Notes: generated from the sequence alone by a model not told the origin. Counted from the first letter of the stretch, positions 11,212 to 21,447 are shown. The stretch is 64,000 nt of DNA from Isoetes taiwanensis (GCA_021234155.1 JAJEKV010000025.1:2999339-3063338); one strand, 5' to 3'. Numbers and translations are program-made.

Positions 11212-12345
11212 TTGTCTGAATGCAGCCCTTATCCTGACCAGATCATACACGCTAGGCAACAGTGGAAAGCATTGGGTTGTCCTCAGCGTCCTAAAGGAAA
11301 CAGGGCTCCCTCGGATAAGTGGAAGACCTTTGAGAAACTATGCAGATATGTTCTGCTGGAGGGACAGGAAGATGACGAGGGAGAGGAAGAAGAGGAGAAG
11401 AAGAAGAGAACACCAAGGAAAGGCAGGGAGTCTCTCTCAGACCAATATGACCTCATTCTTAGCACTGAGGCGGTCTGGGAGAAATGGACTGACATATGGG
11501 CTCAATGGACAAGAGGCAAGCTGAAGGACAGCAATGGAGAATTTCCAAGCAGGCCGGACCCCAAGTTGTTTGACAAGCAGTTCATGAAGAGGATACAGGG
11601 CCTCACGGACAAAGAAACGCTTGACCTACAAGGCAAAATCTTGGAGGGAACAATCCTGCTAAGGAAGACCAGGAGTTCTAAAAATGCGGGGATTTAAAGG
11701 ATTATGCCACAGTCCTAAAGCGACAGCGTGCGTTAGAAGAAGGCATCACGGAGTTCTGCAACGTTGCATCTAATGAATACCATGATTTTGATTATTACAA
11801 GGAAAAGGCTGCCCTTGATGAGGAAGACATGAAGGAATTGAACCGTCTATGTCAACCCTACATCAACACCAAGCTGAAGCGTAACGTCAAAACCCTTCCT
11901 TTCCCCTCAAGCGTGCTATGGCAATTTCGAAAAGGAAGCTTGGATTCGGGTGGTCCCATTTAAGGCGCACGATATAGCTCCCCCATTTCTGGTTACTTTG
12001 GGACACAAGGGATTTGGTGGTGCAGGCGGCCTTTGGACCCGTGGCACTATTTGCCATCAATATGATCAAGACCCCACCCTTTTTTATGACAAAGCTGACA
12101 TAGAGCGGTGGTACAAGGCGTGTACGGACATGACCGACCTGGATACTTTTCGGTTTCCTTGTCTTTTGCATGCGGGCAATCAAACAACCGATGTCTCCCA
12201 ATGGGCGGTGATATTAACTTCACCAACAAGATCATGCACTCCATATACGAACTTGATCATGAGTGCGGACTTGGCTTGCCAAGGCACCAAGCTTTGCCAA
12301 CATAGTTTTGGTTTTGATTTCAAGATCGGGCGGTCGACTGGATAA
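11212..12345 (+). CDS. Unrecognised protein of the TIR element, in three frames
   Basis: Three successive plus-strand stretches look like one protein. The first (11212-11697) includes a lysine/glutamate-rich run near residues 56-72 and the motif WTDIWAQWTRGKLKDSNGEF. After a frame change near 11690 the reading goes on with DYATVLKRQRALEEGITEF and FCNVASNEYHDFDYYKEKA up to about 11960. A third frame (11950-12345) contains FLVTLGHKGFGGAGGLWTRG and DPTLFYDKADIERWYKAC. I recognise no domain. The frame changes could be real decay, introns or consensus errors. It lies between the 214-aa ORF and the FCP1-like ORF, all on the same strand. Confidence 0.4.
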
Positions 12346-12823
12346 GTGGTGGTCTAGCGAGCATCATTATCTCGACAAGTTCATGATCTCTCAAGAGCGA
12401 GATGGAACCCCGGAAGGGGGGCAGATTTATGGAGGATGTTCCATCGATGGACAAGGTCAAGCAAAGATGGTGCGGCGGGTCCTATACATAGAATTCCTAT
12501 CCGCCAAGAGTTATCAAGTACTTCATAACCAGCTTGGTCGAGGAAGATCAAATTGTATCGAAAGTGGTACATGAATGGCCTGTTCTCTCGGGGGCTATCT
12601 TTGTTTGGAATGAAACCTATATCCGTGGTTGGAAATAAGGACATGGTTGAAACCATTCAAGTCATACACGGATCTCGCTTCATGAGCATTTCAAGGGGAG
12701 GAAGACAAATGGAAGCAAGAAAGACGGCGAGGACGAGGGAGACAAAAGCTGACGGAGACGATAATGTCGGAAGGTTTGGACCGAGATCTTTGCCGAAAAC
12801 ATTATTGAAAACCCGAGATTGAG

Positions 12824-13774
12824 GTGAGTTTACTTTGCTCTATCGGTGTTTCTCGATTTCGCGAGTCGAGAAAACGCGTTCCTTTCAATACCTTTTTCTT
12901 TTCATTCTCGACTCATGAGTCGAGAAAAAACTCGTTCCTTTTCGGCGGATGTCATCATTTCAGGGAATTCCGTGTCAACGACTCCGGATCATTGTCATTG
13001 GAAAGCATCGGTTCACTTCACGAGGAGGAGAATGCACTTCACAAAGACAATCCAGAGCGAGACACTGCTAACAGCCAGAAAGGACCGGAGAAGATAATGA
13101 TCCCGCATTTGGATCCCGATGAACCGGAAATATGGTCAGAGCCAAACTCCAACTGGGATCCAGCTGGTCCCACCAAGCTTGTAATATTTGACGTCAATGG
13201 AGTATTAGCTGCAGTATACCACGACAAAGACGTCCCCGAGATTAACACCTCGCAGATCCCAATGAAAACAGAGCATAAAATAGTGTATCCGAGGCCTAGA
13301 GCTAAGGAAATTATTGAATGGTGCATGGAACGGGGATTCGAAGTGGGCATATGGTCTTGTATGGCAAAGAAAAATATTGTCAATGTTCTTGGTGTTCTCG
13401 GCATTTCAGTTTTGAAGTTCAAGTTCGTTTGGGGAAACGAAAGGGTCGAGCATGTGAAGGACCTCGATCCAGCCATCACAAAGGGGAAGCCTATAATGGT
13501 GAAAAGGCTGGACAGGGTTTATGAGCAATTCCAGGACTATGGCAAACACAACACGCCTGATCATAGGCGACTCGCCTACAAGTGCTATCATAACGCGCAA
13601 AATACAATCATTGCTAAGCCATATCGACCTGAAGAATATGAGACGGATAGGTGGTTGTCCTTCGGACTCTGTCCTGTCTTGGCGGAATCCCTCTTTGCCA
13701 TTCTTGTCGCCGATGTGCTTACGAACTATCCGAGCCTCACGGAACCCGATCCGAGAGAGCAAACCCGATCATGA
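12824..13774 (+). CDS. FCP1/NLI-interacting-factor-like HAD domain protein
   Basis: A 316-codon ORF. The N-terminal ~90 residues include two translated palindromes (FRESRK, THESRK) and an acidic linker. From about residue 121 it follows the FCP1-like homology domain: TKLVIFDVNGVLAAVYHD (motif I), YPRPRAKEIIEWCMERGFEV, GIWSCMAKKNIVNVLGVLG (motif II region), then KFVWG and, towards the end, NTIIAKPYRPEEYETDRWLS. Plant members of this family often have D-x-N-G in place of the catalytic D-x-D-G, and this one does too, so phosphatase activity is doubtful. The usual DDSP motif before NTIIAKPY is not visible; the sequence around residues 248-260 there looks frame-shifted or diverged. The domain appears to be cargo or a domesticated accessory gene of the element. 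Confidence 0.6.
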   Translation: MSLLCSIGVSRFRESRKRVPFNTFFFSFSTHESRKNSFLFGGCHHFREFRVNDSGSLSLESIGSLHEEENALHKDNPERDTANSQKGPEKIMIPHLDPDEPEIWSEPNSNWDPAGPTKLVIFDVNGVLAAVYHDKDVPEINTSQIPMKTEHKIVYPRPRAKEIIEWCMERGFEVGIWSCMAKKNIVNVLGVLGISVLKFKFVWGNERVEHVKDLDPAITKGKPIMVKRLDRVYEQFQDYGKHNTPDHRRLAYKCYHNAQNTIIAKPYRPEEYETDRWLSFGLCPVLAESLFAILVADVLTNYPSLTEPDPREQTRS

Positions 13775-14248
13775 AAGCTATGGACGACAAATACTTTGGT
13801 GAACAAGAAGAGTGACCCCGCCGAGATAGTCAAATTGTGTGAATATTGTAATCGAACGTGAACACATGTATTGACCATTTTGTAATGAATATACTTGTAT
13901 ATTGAGTTTTGATGCCTTTCTCGACTCACGAAGTCGAGAAAGGCATGCTTGTCGTGTTGATGAAATGCTTGTACAATCTATTATGATAATGCTTGTACAT
14001 TGGGTTTCTGGGACTTTTCGACTCGAGTCGAGAAAGGCATGCTGGTTGTCTCGTTGACAAAAGCATTTGTATGCTTCCGTGTGTGATTGGATGCAACCAT
14101 ATTCTAATGAGAATGGTTGTACTTTGACTTTTATGGGCCTTTCTCGACTCGCGAGTCGAGAAAGACACTACTTCCCACGTCATTGGATGCAGTTGTATGG
14201 AATGAATGTTCTCCGTTGTAATTTGATTTCAACATTCTTTTCTTCGTT

Positions 14249-14806
14249 TTGACTAATGGCACCGTAATTGTTAATCATACTCTCCTTGCTCCAGGTGGTT
14301 TAGGCACAGATCCGACACCAGCACAGATCCCGCTCAGGCATCACAGAGACCGCTCCAGGCGACACAGATCCAGCTCAAGGCGGAAGAAATACCGTTCTGG
14401 CACAGATCCCGGTCACGCTACACTCTTGCCCGGCCTTTGGGACAAGGTTGCTCGCGAATTCAGAGGTTGCTCGCTACACCCTGGGGATAAAGAACAGGCG
14501 AAGAACAAAGAGATAGTCCAGGAAGCTCAAGGCATCTTGCAAGCATTGCATAACATCCACGGAGGTTGGGGATGGAGCATATTCGATGAAAGGCTGCGGG
14601 AGGCGAGTGGAGAAGTCGGGTGGACAGGTCGGCCGGTAGCTCCAGAGGCACCTCCACGTGAGGCATTCCACACTCTTCAGGTTGCCCCTAAGGCTTACAG
14701 ACGGCATGAAGAAGCGCCACAAGTTAATCCCCTAAGGTGGACCACCTACCAAGATGATGTAACTGTAGTGACAGCAAGACCGCCATGGTCTCTGCGTCCG
14801 ATGTAA
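14249..14806 (+). CDS. Unrecognised arginine-rich protein at the right end of the TIR element (185 aa)
   Basis: An ATG-started ORF of 185 codons. The N-terminal third is basic (RHHRDRSRRHRSSSRRKKYR, near residues 29-48), which would suit nucleic-acid binding or nuclear import. The rest includes WDKVAREFRGCSLHPGDKEQ and ILQALHNIHGGWGWSIFDER. A TTGCTCCAG acceptor-like site just after the ATG means the true coding part may start at about 14296 as an exon. No family recognised. It is the last ORF before the right terminal repeat. Confidence 0.4.
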   Translation: MTNGTVIVNHTLLAPGGLGTDPTPAQIPLRHHRDRSRRHRSSSRRKKYRSGTDPGHATLLPGLWDKVAREFRGCSLHPGDKEQAKNKEIVQEAQGILQALHNIHGGWGWSIFDERLREASGEVGWTGRPVAPEAPPREAFHTLQVAPKAYRRHEEAPQVNPLRWTTYQDDVTVVTARPPWSLRPM

Positions 14807-15055
14807 AATACATTGTATCTGTTCAATTTATTAATAAAAATTCATTTTCAACTAGATCTTTAGTTTCAAACTTTAATGAATTTCCTTTGTTTCAGTTGCA
14901 TTGTTTTTGTTCTCGACTCGCGAACCTGGGAAAACTGCAGCACAGCTCGGATTCAGAGTTTTATTCAAAAATTCGAATTAAGGATAGTTTTCGGGTCGGG
15001 GTGCTACTTTTTATGTAAATTAACCGGGTTCCGAAAAAAAATGGGAATGGAATGA

Positions 15056-15081
15056 GTCCCACTTTAATTAAATACGACTTT
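15056..15081 (-). repeat. Right terminal inverted repeat of the 12.5-kb element
   Basis: Exact reverse complement of 2608-2633 over 26 bp. It starts GTCCCACTTTAATTAAAT on the plus strand. Confidence 0.75.
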
Positions 15082-16660
15082 GAAGGTCTGTTTTATTCAT
15101 GGCATCATCATTTTCATTGATTCTTATCTTGATGATCAATGTAGAATAGTGTAGAACTACATACTAATATGCAGATTCTTTTAGAAAGATGCAAAAGCTC
15201 ATTATATGGTGAAAGCGGATTTATTGTGATGCTGCTCCATAAGTTTTGTAGTCATGCTTTAGACTTTATTTCAGTGCTAGGTTTTTTGGTCAAGGTTTTG
15301 TAGGCATTATAGGTACTGATATTATTGCTTCTCTTTATAGATCCTTGGTTCCTATATAGTTGCGGCTCTATGAACTTATAATACGGAGATTAGTCCAGGC
15401 TTTAGAGTGAAGCATCAAAAATTCTGAAGCTGACAGCTCAATTTTTCTTGAAATTGAACAATAGCAGATATTTACATTTAAGTTGCATACCAACCAATAT
15501 CTGCCACCAGGTGCTACAATCTGCAAAGATCTTGGTATACACTCTTACCAATAAAATTATAATATTTCTGGCACGTTCTGTTCACCGGTGCCCTGCAGAA
15601 CTCAAAACATTTTAACTTCCAATATAAGACTGAGACCACTAATTACTCAATAGATGGTCCAGTACATGTGCTCTGATGGATTTGGTAGAGCTTCATAGAC
15701 AATAGGAGTTACTTATCCCTCTTTATCTGCATAATCAATTATATTAATTTAACAGCTAGCTATGAAACCTAAGCTAGATTATGGCTCATTTATTGGTAAT
15801 TTATACTACCTGTGTTGCTTCACCCTTCAGTCCAATGTAATTACGTATAGACTAGCACCAAAATTCTCGAAAAAATGCAGGGTCAAATTTGCAATGTCTT
15901 GAAATCGACATATCTGAAAACTCCAGAAGTTAGCAAGAGAAACATCAAGCCTTCGCTTTGAATCAGAAAAAGTTGGGAATTTATCACCTTGTTTGGCATT
16001 CAATGTCTCCATTCGAATTCTCAGCAAGCTTCCACTTTCCGACGAGTTAGTAGCAGTACAAAAAGATCCCTAGTATGTTATCAAGGATAAACACCTGTCA
16101 GACTCATCAAGTAACTAGTTTTTTATGTTCAGAATTATAAGTATCTCACAACAAAATACCGTGCAATTGTTGCTTCTTAAGGTCACGAAGTGACGCATTG
16201 ATGTGATTTCATATGAAACTATGACAGTGGCAGATAAAGGATATTCTTGAGAATGGCTACCAAACACAGAAATTACTTGTGGTGATTAAGAAGGAAATGA
16301 AAGGCTCAGACAGGTAAAGACGAAATGCCCTTCAGACTCAAATTATAGCAGATCTTAAGTTAAGTAAAACATGAAAATTATTATGCGAAGAAAAGGAAAG
16401 GGAGGAAGGAAATAGCTGACAACCTTCTGATGTTTTTGGCGTTTGTCGCATTTGCTCACAGATATCTCTTTATTCTCCAGCTCTGAATAATCAGCCATCC
16501 ACATGAAAAATTTAAACATTCTAAAAACGAGACCTATAGGCCATAAAATAACTCTGATAAACATTAGAAAGCAATTTTTTGTCCACTATTTGCCATCATC
16601 GTGACAATTTTTTGCTACAAACTCTTTCCAAATCATCTGCATCCTCCATCCTTTAAACAA
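15082..16660. other. Sparse flank between the TIR element and the LTR element
   Basis: AT-rich DNA without a convincing gene. Two minus-strand stretches could be small exons: 16493-16430 (contains ELENKEISVSKCDKRQKHQK, followed by an AAG|GTTGTC donor) and about 16050-15980 (ends AAACAAG|GTGATA). I cannot tie either to a known protein. Confidence 0.25.
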
Positions 16661-16670
16661 AGACAAACCT

Positions 16671-16770
16671 ACGGTACCTGAATGTTATCCAGAAGTTGTG
16701 AATGAAGTGAGGTTCTGGAGGGTCCTCCAGGCTTTTGCAAATCGTTGTGAGCATCTGCAAGACCATCAAG
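16671..16770 (-). pseudogene. Exon-like sequence split by the LTR element (3' part)
   Basis: On the minus strand, removing the LTR element and one copy of CTTCT joins 27941-28020 to 16770-16671 in an open frame. It reads ...ELHFKIPGGPCR then SLMVLQMLTTICKSLEDPPE and on to PHFIHNFWITFR, followed by a good CAG|GTACCG donor. The composition is convincingly protein-like, but I cannot name the protein. The insertion thus probably broke an exon of a gene reading right to left. Confidence 0.35.
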
Positions 16771-16775
16771 CTTCT

Positions 16776-17366
16776 TGTTTGGGGTCTGGGTTCGGGAACT
16801 CCTGCAAGACAGCCCTCTGTGAGGACCCTTGGATCTAACAGGAGAGTCCGGGGACTATGTCACGCGGGATTTGCAAGAAAACAAAGGAAAGGGAAAAGAA
16901 AACAAAAGAACAATGAGACAACAATGATAAGCTTCCTTGATATCAATGATGATGATACATGAGCTCTCGCAACCGAGAGAAAACTGAAGTGAGACAAGAC
17001 TCAAAACTCATCTAAAAATCATGAGCTAGCTCTACTCATATATATAGTACAATGGCCTTTAGCCCAATATAGACACTCGGGACCGATTTTCGTGCTCACG
17101 GAAGGAGGCCTGATTCTTGAGGAATCTTTGGCGGTGCCTCTTGAAAAGCCCGAATCACGCTGGACGCCGACGCTGGCGGTGACGGGCCGCCACTTGTGCG
17201 AAGCGCCCGCCTCTTGTTGACGCCAGGCGTGGTCTTAGTCTGCGTGATCTGCTTGGTCTTCTGCTGAGCCTTTGACGACTGACCCGCGCCTGATTGTGGA
17301 TCCTTGGACTTGACTTGGTCCGTCGTATGCATGAATAGTCCTGTACCAGGAGGCACAGGACTAACA
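16776..17366 (-). repeat. 3' LTR
   Basis: 591 bp, TG...CA bounded. Highly similar to 27346-27935 across 16805-17085 (only a small block near the GAGCTC site differs), but it has many small differences in the GC-rich part at 17086-17240. TATA-like TATATATGAG (minus strand, about 17048-17037) lies upstream of the likely transcription start. The C-terminus of the extra ORF reads into this LTR. Confidence 0.9.
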
Positions 17367-20300
17367 CTCCCCCCCACCAAACGACACTCAGTCTGAAGGA
17401 AAGGAGGAAGTGCTTCCGAGGGCGGGAAACCAGCAGTCTGAAAGTGATCCTCACGGGAATGAGGGCGGGCACCATTGTGATAATTGCCAATGAGGTCCTG
17501 GCGTGTTTGAAGTGCATCAGGAGTGTTGAGCCCAAGAGCAGGATCGGCATCAATGAGGAAGTGAGAGCGCACCATGTCTTCCAGGGCAGCATGGGCGTCC
17601 GAAGGAACAAACTGGCACTCCATGAGAAGGCAGGTCTGGAGACCGAAGGCACTGACGCTGGCATTCGGGTTGCAGTAAAAGATTGGACGCTGCCGATTTA
17701 AAGAGCTTACCAGGATGCATCGGAGAGCAGCACAGAAACCAGCTTGACGGTGGACTGAAGGGTCTGGTGAGGTGGCGGCATTCTGCAAGAAGGTATCTAG
17801 GCCATGAATAGCATCAGCAGGCCGTTGCCAACCACGCTCATTAGCAATATAGAGCCAATTCTCAGTAGTGTCCAAGGTGGCATTATCCTCCCAATCTGAG
17901 CGTCTGACAAATCGGGGATCCCACCGGAGATCCCGTGGAGATCGGGAGGTATGAGTCGACCCCGTGGCCATCCATGACCTTCGGCCCAAAAGGGAAGACG
18001 TCGGTCGGGAAAAGAGAGGAACCGTGGGCGGGAGGTACTCCTAAGGAAGCATATGGAGAGGGAAGCATATGGGTGTCGCGTGGGTTGCTTGAGCCATGTC
18101 CCTCAATGCACGAACAAGATTCGATCAAGAGCACGACACCAATGGTCCCATTCGGAAGTAGAGTAATTGATAGACGGGGAGGATTGACCCAACCCGTGGG
18201 GATGATCTTGCTTTCGGAAGGCCCTTGATTGATTGTAGCCTCCCAAGTCTTTGCATATAAATTTGGGCGAACTCAAGATCGTCAGGATGCGCCAAATTTT
18301 TGTTTACCTGTTCCAATGTTTCAGCTTGCCACAGAGGTAAGTGCTGAGCAAGTTCAGGCATGTACTCCTGTTCAAAAGTCTGAAACTGAGCAGGATCCTT
18401 GAAATATTGGTTGGTTGATGATAACAACCAAGCAGCATTGGAGTTGCCTCGAAAAACACAATGGGCCTCATCTCGGAATTTATCATGGAGATCTGCCAGG
18501 TAGAAGTCATGAAAAACATAAGCCATTGGCTGAACAACACGGAAAATGACCAATTCGGGATCTTCAGAATTGAGCTGATCAAAGACTAAGAGTGCACAAA
18601 ATAAACCCTTGTCTTCTATAGAAAGATCCGGCCAGATCCGAAGGAAGTCCGCATTTTTGAGTGGCTGTTGATGAACATTGCCATTGGCCGCGTACCACTT
18701 CAAAAGGAAAAGGTGCCGTCGGGCCACCACATAGTCAAGATAGCTAGAAGGAGTAGAGAAGTCCACAGGAATGTTGGTAGCAATGTCAATATAGCCCTCC
18801 TATTTGTTTTGGGCTTCTTCAGCAGATTGAACTGCTTGCTGGAGCTGATGTTCCAGGTCACGGATCCGGTTCTCCTTTTCTAATAGAAGATGTGACTGAT
18901 CACGGACCCGTTTAATAGGAAGCGTGGCATGTGAAGAAGATTGCCCTGGAGTTTGGAGTCGAAGCGTGGCAATCTGAGCGTCATCAATGACCTTCTGTTT
19001 CTGAGCCTCCGAAAGCTGAGTCTGGATGGACGTTAACTGATTTGTCAGCGTGGAAAGCTGAGCTTCAAGGGAGGTGAGTCGAGCGTCACGCTCAGTGAGG
19101 TCTTGAACTTGAGTGCGGTAATTGTGAGAAAGCTCCGAATACAAGGTGTCGAGCTTAGCAATGTCTTTCTCCTTGTCACCCAGGAGGGTATCTTTTGACT
19201 TGTTCTGTTCCAACAAGTCCTGAATTTTGGTTTGGAGCTGAGCCTTCTGATCTTCAAGTAGGCTTGTCTGATCCTGAGCACTTTTGAGATCTACACGGGC
19301 CTGTAATAGAGCCGCGTGCTTTTCTTGAAGTTGGGCCTCCAAAGTTTGAACTTGTGCAGTTGCAGCTTGAAGGTCTCTGTGAACTGCATCGGAAGCCTTC
19401 AGGGACGCCTGAACACCATTCATGAGAGCCTCCTGTGATGCTTGTAGCTGCATGGCAGCGGTTTGAACATCCTGCTGGAATTGGTACAGGAGCTGTCGAG
19501 GATGTGGAGGTGCAGGGCCCTGTTGCTGCCTTGTCTGAGAGTGTTGAGAGGCATGACGGGAATTGGAAGGCGTGGCTTCAGTGGAGGAAGAGGAGACGGT
19601 GACATGCGTGGTCTGGTGTTGAACATGACCAGGGGAAGTCTGGCGTGAAGGTACAGCCTGTTGGGTTTGACGCTGGGAATGCAGAGAGCGCTGAGTGGAG
19701 GCATGGGAAGTTGAAGGGCTCTCAAGAACAGGAAGATAATGACGGATGAGGGCCTGAAGATGGCCACCCACTGAAACTTCAGAGACAGAGGAGGGGGTAG
19801 CCCGAATGCGGTCTACTTCTTGAAGAAGGCGGTAGAACAACAGCTGTGGCCAATCAATATGGAGATTGGAGTGGATGGCAGTGATGACCATATTATAGAA
19901 CGGCTTATTAATATGGGTGTTCTTGATGGAATACCCAAGCAATTTGCGCCACAGAAACTTCACAAAAGTGTCATGTGACTTTGCAATATTTGTGAGGCGA
20001 TGCTGGTTAGCTTGATAAGCAGGAGCACCGAACTGAGTGACGTCCATGTCCTGTAAAGCAGCCCAAGAGACAGAAGGTTTTTGCAAAGGAATACGGAATA
20101 CCTCAGAAATCAAAGGCTGAATAAGTAAAATGGTGGTGCCATCGACCACCGTAGCAAATCCTTTCGGGCTGTTGACGATGTGAGCGATGAACTGCTTCAA
20201 TTGCTCCGGATTTGGGGCCGGGAGCTCCATTTGCGAGAATTCGTAAAGCTTGTGGCGTTCCGCTACTTCCCGACTCGGACCAAGAAGGGCCTCGCGAAAG

Positions 20301-20386
20301 GTGGGCGTCGAGAAAGACACAGACTCGAAAGGAGTCGCATCCCTGGGAGCAGAAGTTTGAAGTGTAGGAAGTTTGGGGGCAGCCAT
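17096..20386 (-). pseudogene. Extra 3' ORF of the LTR element (coiled-coil protein, interrupted)
   Basis: The first block (20386-18800, 528 codons) starts MAAPKLPTLQTSAPRDATPF. It has a globular part up to about residue 210 (e.g. FVKFLWRKLLGYSIKNTHIN), then a Ser/Gln/Thr-rich linker, then a long heptad-patterned coiled coil (residues ~310-525, e.g. LEAQLQEKHAALLQARVDLK). A single in-frame TAG at 18802-18800 separates it from 18766-18125, which continues in the same frame with a tryptophan-rich globular part. A third block (17989-17096) follows in the same frame after another break and runs through the PPT into the LTR. The position after integrase equals the env-like or accessory ORF of Athila/Tat elements. 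I see no clear membrane anchor, so an envelope role is not supported. Confidence 0.6.
17367..17378 (-). other. Polypurine tract of the LTR element
   Basis: GGTGGGGGGGAG on the minus strand directly abuts the 3' LTR start TGTTAGTCC. This is the standard place and composition for the plus-strand primer site. Confidence 0.85.
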
Positions 20387-20399
20387 GGCGAAGAGCGTC

Positions 20400-21447
20400 G
20401 GAACCGAAGGAACTGTCTGGAGAAGGCGGAGAGCAGAGAACAGAAGACGAAGGCGCAGATAGACGAAAAGGTTTTAGGGCGCGCAAGTGTAGGTGAAGGG
20501 GCATGATGAGGGCAAACCTGCAATCGTTGATGATGCCAGGTGGCGACAGATGTGAAGTAGGCGATTGAGAGGCAAAATTTTGGCTAAGTCCCCAAACAGT
20601 AAAGGGAGAAGCAATGAACGGTGGCGATGAGACGTAAGGGAATGATCCGATGTGACAGTGGCAAAAGGGCGACATTAATATTCGGACGGGCATGAAAAGA
20701 AGGAATGTCATTTAATCTTTGGCAACTTCGGTGGGATATCATTAAAACGAAGGTATCGAAGGTACCATGGCTAGATATGCGGCGCGGAGAAAAGATTCCC
20801 TATTTAGTAACTTGAGTTTGCATTGCAAAAACCACGTTGGCGAATTTTCTGATTGGTCCACGCCGACGGGGAGGTCCTCGGTTGGCTATATAAGGCGAAC
20901 AATTGAGCGAAGCGGAGACACCGATGGCTTCGGTATGTTCGCCGGCTTTGGATTGCACGACAAGTGCACTATGCCGCCTAACCGCCGGAGTGGATCACTT
21001 GTAAAATAGGATCGCTCGGACCTCGGCGGTGCCACAATCGTGGCATTGCCATGGACGGTGGTGTGCCGGCATGGCTGAGCATGCCGATCCCCATACCAAC
21101 GGGATGGAGGTGATTCGCGACTACTGGGACCACGAGAACAACCGGTACCACATCTGCGTATCACCTCCGCAAGCCCAACCCGGAGTAGAGGGTTTTTCTT
21201 CTTAGAACGTAGTAGATAGGGCTCACGAGCCCGTTTTTGTAAATAGGGGTCTGCCCATGGCGGAAATAGATGGGCTCACGCCCACATTTTGTAAAAAATT
21301 CACCTACATAATATAAATATGCCGCTTAGTCATTATCACATTTGTGTGCGTATGCGGAACAAAGATCCGGTGGATGATTGTCACTTTACGTTGTATGAAA
21401 TTGTTTGAGGCGAAAGTCATTAACTAGTGTAGGTAATGGAGTTCCAT
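20400..21447. other. Non-coding spacer between integrase and the extra ORF
   Basis: About 1 kb without retroelement coding. On the plus strand, antisense to the element, it holds TGATTGGTCC (20850-20859) and TATATAAGG (20888-20896) at promoter-like spacing. It also has two similar GGGCTCACG blocks near 21210 and 21268. Confidence 0.5.

Larger units (their letters stand above)
7085..14924. repeat. Dispersed palindrome family (22-24 bp), about 20 copies
   Basis: The perfect form joins the half-site TTTCTCGACTCG to its own reverse complement, CGAGTCGAGAAA. Perfect or near-perfect copies lie at 7085-7106, 7240-7261, 7979-8002, 8179-8200, 8224-8245, 11120-11143, 12849-12872, 12905-12926, 13917-13942, 14013-14035 and 14140-14163. 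Degenerate copies lie at 7107-7130, 7945-7965, 8100-8121, 10765-10785, 10818-10839, 10874-10898, 10937-10960, 10997-11020, 11055-11085 and 14910-14924. I see none outside the TIR element. The palindrome is rich in CpG, 24 bp long in its full form, and free of stop codons in all frames, and some copies sit inside ORFs. Confidence 0.85.
2608..15081. mobile_element. 12.5-kb DNA element with 26-bp terminal inverted repeats
   Basis: Positions 2608-2633 and 15056-15081 are perfect reverse complements over 26 bp, starting AAAGTCGTATTTAATT and ending GTGGGAC on the inward side. Between them the coding content is divergent. A DUF7869-type transposon protein on the minus strand stops about 200 bp from the left end. 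Plus-strand ORFs, including an FCP1-like domain, stop about 275 bp from the right end. The central 5.8-9.9 kb is non-coding and repeat-rich. This geometry (terminal repeats, transposon protein, outward-reading genes) is what a complete cut-and-paste element would show. I found no convincing target-site duplication; the flanks share only GA next to the repeats. The minus-strand protein is broken by frameshifts, so this copy is probably not autonomous. Confidence 0.65.

Noticed and set aside
2601-15090. Target-site duplication of the TIR element
   Set aside because: Flanks share only GA beside the repeats; AAGGT occurs near both ends but at unequal distances.
17096-20386. Envelope protein of the LTR element
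   Set aside because: No signal peptide, transmembrane anchor or cleavage motif is visible; the main feature is a coiled coil.
20767-21009. Host gene on the plus strand inside the LTR element
   Set aside because: The 80-codon frame resembles nothing and lies in a spacer; only the promoter-like motif was kept, as a finding.
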